Below, piece after piece: positions 45,736 to 54,728 of a DNA stretch of 64,000 nucleotides. The position numbers and the translations under genes are program-made. A model generated the notes under the pieces. The model ran no database searches. It saw only the letters and a list, made by a program, of their open reading frames with translations, and was not told the origin of the DNA. Source of the stretch: Trichodelitschia bisporula (taxonomy: Eukaryota; Ascomycota; Dothideomycetes; Phaeotrichales; Phaeotrichaceae). How positions within the stretch are numbered: position 1 is the stretch's first letter; each line of letters begins with the position of its first letter. The DNA is taken from positions 740,064 to 804,063 of the forward strand of contig ML996698.1 in assembly GCA_010356995.1 (NCBI GenBank), in the 5' to 3' direction.

Positions 45736-47708
45736 GAGAGAGACACGCCCTCCCAACCAATCACAACACCCTGCACGACAAGAGAGGAGAACGAGACTTC
45801 TTGGCCCGTGTGTTGACCGACGAGACCACCCACCATCCCCAAACAGGAAAGCGCAAATCAGCGCCGCGGCTCTCGCCAATAAGAGCCGCAGAAATGCACG
45901 GGGAAGGGGGGGGCTGGGCAGCAGGCACGGGCAGGTACTGGCCCAGCAGCGCGGCGGGGGCGGCTCGGGGGGCTTGCTGCGCTCGGCGGTGGCGCGGTAC
46001 GAAAGGGTTCCCCAATTATACGCACCAGCCTCATCGCCGAGGGCCGTTGCGGCGTCCAAGGGAGTGGCTGGCATGGCTGTATATAGGGCTGTCTGTCATC
46101 GCCATCTGTCAGTGGTTGTCGAGATGGCGATCTTGATGTGAAGGGCAGAGAGAGAAGCGGAGGGGCTTTCTCATTTGATGCCGGCTTGACACCGCACCGG
46201 CGGTCTTTGCTTCTACCGGCACTGCAACTACGGCGCTGGAGCAGAGCACCAATGCACTGCACCCTGCAGGGACGGGCCCGCGACGGTGAGGCGCGCGTCT
46301 AGACGTACAAGACTCTTTGCCTCTTATGCGTGTCCAGAATGCTCAATTGCTCGTGGTCCTCTGTTTCCTCGGAGCAATGCCTCCGACTTGTCAACTCCAA
46401 TGCCGCAATCCCCAATGCCTAAAACTATCATCTTGGAAATGTCGCTACCGTACTAGTGCGCCGACGCTGCTATTCCTCACCGCGCCGGTCCTCGAGTACT
46501 TCGGTATCCTAACGCCTCTCGGAAGTACACACGGGTCGAGGGCCAGGGGTCTTCCGTGCGACAACCCCGGGAACGCACAAACGCCTCACGATTAATGCGA
46601 TGCGTTATGGACTGGCTTCGTGAATAAGCTCCTTTTCCTCGTGCTGCCAAAGGGCTTCAGCTCCGAAGCCCTACTTCTGCTGAGGAAGGAAGTTCAGGCA
46701 GCTGGATTGTGCATATGAATGGTTTGCGCTTTGTTCTTCGGTTCTCAAGAGCCCGGAGAGGATGCTTGAATTCAACATCTGACGTGCACGGTTGGCAAAA
46801 CAAACCGGTCCGTCTGCCATGTTGCTTTGAACAAAGTGCTGAAACCACTCCTCCTTGGAATAATCGGACCATCTGCTGTAGGACATCGTCGTGTCCTAGC
46901 TTGTTCCTTTTCAAAGCAGTCTGCTGTTCTCCAAATCCGCATTCCATCAACAGGACTAGAGACCGTGCTTTTTTTGACCTGAAACGAGATTGGACACCTT
47001 CTTTCTCCTCAGCTTGTGGTGCATGTACCGGCCGATTACGATGAAGCGGTGTGAGATATCCGATTGTAATGCGAACGTCCAGTGGTAGAGAGAAAGAGAA
47101 GTTATGACATACATGCTCTGCAGTTCAGCACTCTTTTCCAGTGAGAAGTCGCCTTGGAAGTCTCCTAAGAGCGCATGAAACGGAACACGCAGGGGACTGG
47201 TTGGCGAGCTCTGCAATGTTGGACATGACGATATCAGCGAGACTGGCATCACAGAAGCATTGAATGAGAGGTATCCAAACTAGATCGGAGAAACCCATCT
47301 CATCAAGAAGGGCTTCGGTCGGACGATATCTTAAAGAATAGGTGGGAGAACGATAAGCAGCCATAGTAGATAGACCTGTATCAGCATCACTCAGACTTCG
47401 TACGTTGCTCTCGCATCAAGCACTTCACATAAAGAGGAATCGCTTCTTCATTCAACTACTCAACGCGGCCGACCGCCCGAGAAACAAGAACATATCCCGA
47501 TCCCCTCCACAAACACATCGCCTATCGTGAAGCTCGCTCCAGGAACCCATGGTATCAAGAGCCGTCTAGATGTCCATTCCCGGGTCACCCCAGCACAAAC
47601 AAAACCATCATCCATAAGCGCCACGCGCCCATAACCATAAGCCAGTGCCTGTATAAACACCATATCGTACATATCAATCAGACCCATCCCATCTCTAACC
47701 CCCTAGAA

Positions 47709-49160
47709 CTAAACAAAGCTCCCCGACCCCCCAGAAAAGCGAATCATAAGCTGATTATTTCCCGCGCGCGGATTAACGCTATGCCCCTCCCCCTCTCCGA
47801 CATTAACATCCAGCGAAGAGAACGGCGTCTCAGTCACCCCATGCTTATGCCCCAGCAACAACGTCCCAGAAACCTGAAGCCGATTCGTGCCCGGCCGCGT
47901 CGTGATCTTGAGCTCAAACTTCTGCACATCCAGATTCTCGCTCAGCGACTCCGCAGTCACCGTGCCGCTAGACCCCGACGCCTGCTGCGACGCATACTGC
48001 CCATTGCTCGTAGCATACGGCGACTGATTCCCGCCATACGTGTACGACGGCGCGGTAGTAGTATGATAACTCGCCTGCTGGCTCTGGCTCAGCGTATCCG
48101 CCAGCGTCTGTGGGCGCTCGAAGCTCTGCCGCGCCGGAGCCGGCTCGGGATGCTGGAACGAGGGCGTGGACGTCGGCACCGGCACGGGCGCAGGCGCAGG
48201 CGTGGACGTCGGCACCGACGCGGGTGCAGGTGCAGGCGTCATATTCCCCACCGCCGCCGTCGCCAGCGCCCAAATCCGCTGCTCGATATCATCATGACTA
48301 TTCACGACCGTGCCCTCGCGCGCGCTCTGCTCGCGCTGCTGCTCCTGCGCCGCGCGAAGGATAAGTTCAGCCTGACGCTTCGGGCCTGGCGGCCTACCCC
48401 GGCGGCGCTTCACAATACCATTCGGATTCGGGCTACCACTGCCAGCGCCGGACATGAACGCCATAGGCGCAGGTGCAGCACCAGGCGCAGGCGTCGCGCC
48501 TGCTGCGCGCAAGGCTGCGGCGAGCGTGTTAGGTGGTTCGGATGGGAGGGCAGACGGGAGCGAGGACTTGGGCGGACGGCCACGGGGGCGCTTGAAGGGC
48601 GGGCCTGTGCCGCCGAGCGCGGGGTCGATGAGGCTACTAGGCGTGGGCGGGGGGGGACCGGCGGCGAGGAAGGCTGCTGCTTCGCGCTGGCGGGGCCCGG
48701 AGCCCTTGGGACGGCCGGGGCCGCGCTTCGCGGGTGTTGGATTCGGGTTCTGGGGCGTGTTTGTTGTGGTCCATTGCGTCTGGGCGGCGGGCGCGGCGGG
48801 CGCGTCGTAGAAGGTTTCGCCGGGGGTTTGGTGGCCGGTGGGGAGGGTGTCTGCGCTGGTGGGGAGGGTGTCGGCGCGGGTGGGTAGATGGTAGGGTTCC
48901 GCGGGGCCTTCGGTGGAGGTGAGCGCGACGTCTGCGGACGGTCCGGTAGGGTTCGCGCTGGGGCCGCGGTGGGAAAAGGGTGAACCCGGCGAACCGGAGG
49001 ATTCGGATGTGTTGTCGCCGATGTCAATGGTAGGCATTGCGCGGTGCATCGTAGGACCGCTGCGGCGGTGGAAGCGATGAGAGATGTTGCAATTGGCGAT
49101 GGAGATGGTCAGTTTAGGTTCCAACGAATGGCGCGTCGTTCTGGCGCGGGAGCTGGGCAC
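47709..49160 (-). CDS. AT-hook DNA-binding protein, uncharacterised
   Basis: Single exon. 483 residues from the first ATG, though starts at 49049 (residue 38) or 49037 (residue 42, MPTIDIGDNTSESSG) look more natural. Three AT-hooks, minor-groove binding motifs with a GRP core: KRGPGRPKG (residues 145-153), KRPRGRPPK (190-198) and KRRRGRPPGPK (251-261). Between and after them the chain is Pro/Ala-rich with short repeats (SVPTSTPAPAPVPVPTSTP). The last 75 residues, from VQKFELKITTRPGTNRLQVS to MIRFSGGSGSFV, look folded and may be a conserved domain of unknown type. Probably nuclear; possibly a chromatin cofactor, but no specific role is assigned. Confidence 0.8.
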   Translation of the reverse strand: MPSSRARTTRHSLEPKLTISIANCNISHRFHRRSGPTMHRAMPTIDIGDNTSESSGSPGSPFSHRGPSANPTGPSADVALTSTEGPAEPYHLPTRADTLPTSADTLPTGHQTPGETFYDAPAAPAAQTQWTTTNTPQNPNPTPAKRGPGRPKGSGPRQREAAAFLAAGPPPPTPSSLIDPALGGTGPPFKRPRGRPPKSSLPSALPSEPPNTLAAALRAAGATPAPGAAPAPMAFMSGAGSGSPNPNGIVKRRRGRPPGPKRQAELILRAAQEQQREQSAREGTVVNSHDDIEQRIWALATAAVGNMTPAPAPASVPTSTPAPAPVPVPTSTPSFQHPEPAPARQSFERPQTLADTLSQSQQASYHTTTAPSYTYGGNQSPYATSNGQYASQQASGSSGTVTAESLSENLDVQKFELKITTRPGTNRLQVSGTLLLGHKHGVTETPFSSLDVNVGEGEGHSVNPRAGNNQLMIRFSGGSGSFV

Positions 49161-49955
49161 GTGATTTGGTGAATGCGGGGCAGGGGTATTATTGCGTGAG
49201 CACGGGCCACCGGAGCGGAATATAGATGTTCAGAGATCCTTACGATCTCAGCCAGTTCAGCTTCAATGTTGCTAAGGACAAGACATGCAACAGCATACGC
49301 ATCTGATATATCCGCTCGCCCGGATAAAAGGAGGCTATGGCAAGGGATGGCTGAGAGATGGGCGGGCAAAGCTGAACTTCCAGCACATAGAGCCGGGGGC
49401 TGGATTGCACGACAAATCTACAGCAAAGGCCAACTCTGCTCTTAACATCACCAACGGTCAAAAGCTGGCTCTATGTAAATATCAGTCCTTTGACGGCCCG
49501 CGGCATTTGCAAACTTGTAACAAAGAATTGAGTCTCATCGACATGCCGTATGTACAAAGCGATCAAGCGCCCAAGACTGACGTGCACGATCTGGATCGAG
49601 GAGAGCTGCTCGCTAGATATGATCATAGTCTGCTTGCAGTTGCGCGGATAGATCATGTCACCATCGTTCTTACGTTAACTCCCCAAATCAATATATCGCC
49701 TACAGGCCGCAAAGCTGCTCCCCACTTCATCTATGAACGTCATTCGAAGACCTTGATGTGTTCATATGAGAGCAGAGCAAGTCAAAATCATATTCAGCCG
49801 TTAAGAGGCATCTATTAGGAACATGAGAAACCTAACATTGGGCCAGCCACTACCATCTCCTACCTTGCCATGATCACTCATATGAAACAACAGTCTCAAT
49901 ATCACGACACTTGTGGCACCAGTAACAAATTAGATTCCCTTGTTATATTGCCTAC
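49161..49955. other. Intergenic region between AT-hook gene and SKI8
   Basis: 795 bp, rather AT-rich. It carries the promoter of the AT-hook gene and the 3' end of SKI8. A frame at 49285-49818 has no motifs and is not called. Confidence 0.5.
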
Positions 49956-51063
49956 TCAGCTCCCCGACGCCTCGCGGTAGAAGGAGATACTTTTCGCTTG
50001 GCCTGCAACCGCGAACATCTCACCTCGCGTCTGCCCCTTGGCCACCGCCTTGGGCAACCAACGCACACACCACAGACACTTGGCCGTCTCACCATGCGTA
50101 GCGACGCACGCGCGGTTCTCAATGGACCATATCTTGAGGCGACCGTCGTAGGCACTGCCATCGTCAGCAGTCAGAAGCCAGAGGAGGGGGGAAGCCACGC
50201 ACCCGCTGAGCAGATACTCGCCCGTTGCATTGAAGTCCAATGACATCACCCACGCCTTGTGCCCCGTGAAGGTCATCACCTGGTCGCCCGTCTTCACGTC
50301 ATACACGGCGATGATACCCGCGTCACCGGCGGCGGCGAGCAGCTTGGCCGCAGGAGAGAAGGCGACAGAGCGGATAACGAGCATCAGGCCTGCCGATTAG
50401 CCTCACAGTCAACAAAGCCTCAAAGGGCATGTGAACTTACCTTGACACGAGTGCCACAGTTTGCCCTTCTGGTTGTCGAAGATGTAAACCCCACCGTTCA
50501 GATGCCCAGATGCCACGAGCTCCCCTTCACCCGTCTGATCTGTTAGCCCCATCCCATGCCCAGCAGGAGACTCTTACAATCGCGACACTAGTCCCAAAGC
50601 TGTTCTTCGTGAAGTAGCTGCGCACCAGCGGCCAGCCCTCCTCCTTCAGATCCCACACGCTGACATGCCCGTCCGACGCCGTACCGGCTAGATAGCGGCC
50701 ATCGGCGCTAAGCGCCACGGCCCAGATGAAGCCCCCCGAGCCGGCCGTCGTGAGCTTGCCCTCGAGGACCCAGTCATCGGTGGCCTCGGTTCCTGGCGGG
50801 ATCTTCCAGATGAGGACTTCGCCTGCGAACCCTTTGCTCACGACCGTGTCGCCATTGGCGGAGGCGGTCATGTGGTGCACGCCTGCGATGTGCTCCTTGG
50901 GGAAGGTATGGACGTGCGGGAAGTCGCTGGTCGTTGTGGCGTTGAATTGGATGGATGAGGCGCCGGAGCAGGAGAGGATGCCTGTGGGGGTGGGGGCAAG
51001 GTGAAAGATGTCTGTTGGGTGGACGTCGTCCAAGGTGTGGATGGTGAGGTATTGTTTCGACAT
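49956..51063 (-). CDS. SKI8: WD40 protein Ski8 (Rec14/Vps8-like superkiller subunit)
   Basis: WD-repeat subunit of the Ski complex, which feeds mRNA into the cytoplasmic exosome. Its orthologue also serves meiotic recombination. Four exons on the minus strand: 51063-50578, 50534-50441, 50389-50203 and 50154-49956, giving 321 residues. It starts MSKQYLTIHTLDDVHPTDIF. WD-type blades are visible: VVSKGFAGEVLIWKI, LAGTASDGHVSVWDL, VASGHLNGGVYIFD, LAAAGDAGIIAVYDV, LLSGAYDGRLKIWSI, then a final MFAVAGQAKSISFYREA, as in Ski8. The third intron is best placed at a GTGCGT donor, giving SGAYDG across the splice. Confidence 0.9.
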
Positions 51064-51766
51064 CGTGATGTGGGGTTCGCGCGTGGCGCGATGCGCGATG
51101 CGGGGTAAAGAGGACGTAGTGGTGAGGCAGGAGAGTTAAAGGTGAAGAGGAGGAGAGCAAGTTATCTGGAAGTTAAGTTAAGTTAGCTCAGTGCTGCGGC
51201 GTGCGCTCATAGCACAGGACAACCTTACCTCACTCCTTCCCGAATAATCTGTTGGAGAGAAACAGACTGTGACGTGCGGTATGCGAGAGGCACGATGCGG
51301 GGTAGAAAGGATTGAGTGGTGAGGCGGAAGAGCTAAAGGTGAGGAAGGGGAGAACCCGTCGCTAAAGTTAAGTTAGCTCAGTGTTTGCATCGGGAATTCA
51401 TGGCACCGGGCAGTCGCGTACCTGGTTCCTTCACCAGACAATTCCTGGGAGACGAACACATTGAGGTTGACCTCTCTTATCGATTACATCTGCACGCTCA
51501 TTGGCCCATTCGGTTTCCTTGTACCTAAATTTCCGATGCTGCAACGAGCATTGTCTTTCTCCTCACCACGACGCACACAATACAAGTCAGATGCAGCTGA
51601 AAGTAGTTGTATGCATGCTCATATGAGCTCATATTCACGTGGCCAGAGGTACCGGGCCGATACGGTATGGTACATCCGGTGTATGCAGCAGACCTCGACA
51701 AAAATCCCTTCCAACGCCGCCTATGCCGATATCACGCCCAAATGCTTCCTCGGCTCCCTCTGCATC
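51064..51766. other. SKI8 upstream region with a tandem duplication
   Basis: 703 bp between the SKI8 start and the MRPL32 stop. The half next to SKI8 is a tandem duplication (51065-51462). The rest, 51463-51766, holds nothing recognised. Confidence 0.6.
51065..51462. repeat. Diverged direct tandem duplication, unit about 195 bp
   Basis: Two adjacent copies, about 51065-51266 and 51267-51462. Shared words at offsets of 190-197 bp include GATGCGGGGTA, GGTGAGGC, TAAAGGTGA, AAGTTAAGTTAGCTCAGTG, CCTTC(C) and GGAGA(C)GAA(A)CA. Copy 1 begins at the SKI8 start codon, so the duplication covers its leader and core promoter. Confidence 0.75.
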
Positions 51767-52247
51767 CTATACATCCGCCTTTTTCGCCGTTTCTGCCGTT
51801 TCTGCCGTCTCCACAGCCACAGTCGTCTCTTTTGAGCCGCCCTTGAAGAAGTTCTTGACGGCTGCGCGGTGTCAGCTTGCACATGGCCCTAAATCTGAGA
51901 AGCTCACCTTGCACGCAGTATGGACACAGAACGTGTGCTCTCTTCGCCCTGCCGCATGCTGAGCACCTATTCAGCGCTGTGACATCCTTCAACGCCTTGC
52001 CCGCCATCTGCCTATGCCGCTTTTTCATGTGCGAGGTCTTCTTCTTGGGCACCGCGCGTAGCACCGACTCCCACACATCTCGTATTAAAGACGAAACGCC
52101 AGCAAAAATAGCGATCGATGTGGAGAGAGGTGAGGCGGTGGAGACGTGGGGGAATTGTATGCGCCGGAGGACGGGGATTGCAAGGCCCGCCTGCTGGAGC
52201 TGGAAGCGGGCGACGAAGCCGGCAAGAGGGGCGGCGGCAAGGGCCAT
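51767..52247 (-). CDS. MRPL32: Mitochondrial ribosomal protein bL32m
   Basis: Large-subunit protein of the mitochondrial ribosome, imported and matured by a protease in yeast. Exons on the minus strand are 52247-51908 and 51861-51767, giving 144 residues. The N-terminal 60 residues (MALAAAPLAGFVARFQLQQA) form a presequence. The mature part has AVPKKKTSHMKKRHRQMAGK and the zinc motif NRCSACGRAKRAHVLCPYCV with four cysteines. The C-terminal tail after the intron is lysine-rich, with a short ETAETAETA repeat. It is divergent from the septin gene with 395 bp between starts. Confidence 0.94.
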
Positions 52248-52642
52248 TGTGTGTCGACGCGAGAGCCCACGGCTCAATAAATTCTTCGGTGGGTGTAATG
52301 TAGAATAGAGAAGACGAAGCAGCAAGAGAGACGGCCGTCTTCCTCTCTTCCAAGCAAAAAAGTATTTTGAGGTTTTGTCGGACGTCGAGATCTGCCCTAG
52401 ATTGGCTCGGCGGGCGTAGAGCAAACGCGCTAGTCCCAAGGAGGTCAAGCCCGGCTGCACGGTCGGGCATGCCCCTTTCCCCGTCGACGATTTCGCGACA
52501 ACTCAACCCAAACCTCCGCCTTTCTTCTCCACATCTTGCCTTCACCCCATCCACGACTCATCATCCCGTCATCGAGAGCTTGCATTTACCTTGCCTGCTC
52601 GCCATCTAATTTTTCTCTTGATTGTCACGAAAATCCGTCGCA
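52248..52642. promoter_or_regulatory. Divergent promoter between MRPL32 and the septin gene
   Basis: 395 bp between two opposite start codons. The septin side is C/T-rich. No single factor site is certain. Confidence 0.5.
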
Positions 52643-53824
52643 ATGGCTACCGTCAACGCACAGTCCCAGTCCACCGTGTTCCCCAAGAGCCATGTTGGCT
52701 TCGATAGCATCACTTCGCAGATAGAAAAGAAGCTGTTGAAGCGTGGCTTTCAGTTCAACGTCATCTGCGTCGGTACGTGATTTTTTACGTCCGTGTCTAT
52801 ACACGCCCAGTCTAACAAACGCAAGGCCAAACCGGTCTCGGCAAGTCGACGCTCATCAACACAATCTTCGCCTCGCACCTCATGGACAGCAAGGGCCGTC
52901 TGCAACCCGATGAGCCCATCCGCAGCACGACGGAGATCCAGACCGTCAGCCACATCATCGAGGAGAACGGCGTGCGGCTGCGCCTCAACATTGTTGACAC
53001 GCCGGGCTACGGCGACCTGATCAACAACGAGCGGTGCTGGGACCCGATTGTCAAGTACATCAAGGACCAGCACAGCGCGTACCTGCGCAAGGAGCTGTCG
53101 GCCCAGCGCGAGCGCTATCTGCAGGACACGCGCATCCACTGCTGCTTGTTCTTCATCCAGCCCTCCGGTCACGCGCTCAAGCCCATCGATATTGTGGTGC
53201 TGAAGAAGCTGTCCGAGTTTGTAAACGTTGTGCCCGTCATTGCGAAGAGCGATAGCTTGACGCTGGAGGAGCGCGCTGCCTTCAAAGAGCGGATAAAGGA
53301 GGAGTTTGCCTTCCACAGCCTGCGCATGTACCCGTACGACAACGAGGAGCATGACTCGGAGGAGGTGGCGCTGAACACGCAGATCAAGGTCAGCAGGAAC
53401 GGTCACCATCAAACATAAGCTAACAGATGCAGAGCATTATTCCCTTCGCGGTGGTCGGGTCGGAGAAGACGATTGTCGTCAATGGCAAGCAGGTCCGCGG
53501 GCGGCAAAACCGCTGGGGCGTGATCAACGGTACGTCCCCACAAAACGAACCATACATTCATTGTAAAGCCAAAGCTAACCCCGCGCAGTCGAGGACGAGA
53601 ACCACTGCGAATTCGTCTACCTCCGCAACTTTCTGACCCGTACCCACTTGCAGGACCTGATCGAGACTACGTCGCAGATCCACTACGAGAGCTTCCGCGC
53701 CAAGCAACTGCTCGCGCTGCGCGAGACTACCACCGCTGGCCACTCTGGCAGCCGGCCCATTAGCCCGTCGGCTGAGCGCGAGCTGAGCCGGAACTCGCAA
53801 CGGATGACTATCAACGGGTACTAA
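52643..53824 (+). CDS. aspD: Septin, Cdc10/AspD type
   Basis: GTP-binding subunit of the septin filaments at septa and hyphal tips. Four exons: 52643-52772, 52826-53388, 53433 (or 53427)-53529 and 53589-53824, giving 341 residues. Motifs: polybasic stretch and QIEKKLLKRGFQF, P-loop GQTGLGKST (split by the first intron), switch DTPGYGD, AKSD for guanine specificity, and septin unique element SIHYESF-like near TTSQIHYESFRAKQ. It lacks the C-terminal coiled coil, the distinguishing mark of Cdc10-type septins. Intron 2 has two in-frame acceptors six bases apart, adding or removing Met-Gln. Confidence 0.96.
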
Positions 53825-54636
53825 GCGTATACGTAACGGAGCCGTTGCTAGGGTGGAAGTCGTGGGGAGGGGCGGGGGACAGGGTGGGAAAGAGAGGCAG
53901 CAAGCTGTGATACCAGAAGACTCGATATAGTTCCTTTTAGTTTAGTGTTCAGGCCCCCTTCCCTCTTTTTTCCGTTTACAGCTGTTTGCTAATGAAGCGT
54001 CTTTGTTCCTTGTTTTGGCAATGGGGAGTCCTTTTTGCTGTCGTTTTGTGAGTCTGTTGATCGGGCCTGGCCTGGCCTAGCTGGGCGCGAGAGGGCCAGG
54101 TGGGTGGGTGCGGTCCAGTCTATCCCCACCTCTTCTCCCCCTTGGTCCTTTCCTCGAAGTCGATTGAGTTCTGGTGAGAAAGTTCCAAAAGCTGCTTCTT
54201 ATATCGAGCGTGTGGGGTGTAGTGGTGAGTGAAACGAGGGGGTTAGGCGGGTAATTGAGACAGTTTTTGAAGCCTGCAAACCATCATTTCTGTCTCCCTT
54301 TTGTCCTCGGTTGGATCTGTGCTGATCGTGAGGCCGAGTACTTGTGGCTGCTACGAGCTCCCGCCGACTGGAGATGCTGTTGATGCTTTCTCTCCTCCGC
54401 CAGCTTCCACGGCGGATGTCCAGTGTGAAGGCTTTTCTTCCGCGATATCTTCATGGTTTCCCTGCGCATATGCATCGTTAATAACTTTTTTTGCCTGTAG
54501 TTGACCGAGCAACGGTGACAACCTCTTGATTCGGTGCTGATGCCGTCACGATGGCTCTCGGGGCTCGCTGTCTTCTCTCTCCAGATTAATGCCGTTCCGA
54601 ATGTTTTACTACTGTCCAAAGCCTCCTGCATCAATA

Positions 54637-54728
54637 GCGTTGGTGGTTTAGTGGTAAAATCCGTCGTTGCCATCCGAAGCCATTTGGGACGATTCGACGG
54701 GCCCCGGGTTCGATTCCCGGCCGACGCA
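54637..54728 (+). tRNA. tRNA-Gly(GCC) with 21-nt intron
   Basis: Acceptor GCGTTGG pairs with CCGACGC, followed by discriminator A. The D-arm reads GGTTTAGTGGTAAAATCC, and the T-arm GGGTTCGATTCCC. The anticodon GCC (54669-54671) is followed by A37 and then an intron at 54673-54693. Splicing restores a CGTCG/CGACG anticodon stem and a 71-nt tRNA, the normal size for glycine. Confidence 0.95.

Larger units (their letters stand above)
45045..47708. other. Intergenic region upstream of ckiA
   Basis: 2.7 kb. It holds a (TG)n tract, a GA-rich tract and, from about 46.66 to 47.36 kb, a stretch on the minus strand with more gene-like AT content (fragments beginning MAAYRSPTYSLRYRPTEALL at 47364). That stretch could be a small or decayed gene, but I could not join the pieces into a sound model. 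Confidence 0.45.

Noticed and set aside
44983-46074. 363-codon Ser/Leu/Pro-rich minus-strand frame upstream of ckiA
   Set aside because: It reads through the (TG)n and GA tracts as dipeptide repeats and overlaps the ckiA start in another frame.
47781-48887. 368-codon Arg-rich plus-strand frame
   Set aside because: Antisense to the AT-hook gene's Pro/Ala-rich repeats. Arg-rich low complexity is the expected reverse reading.
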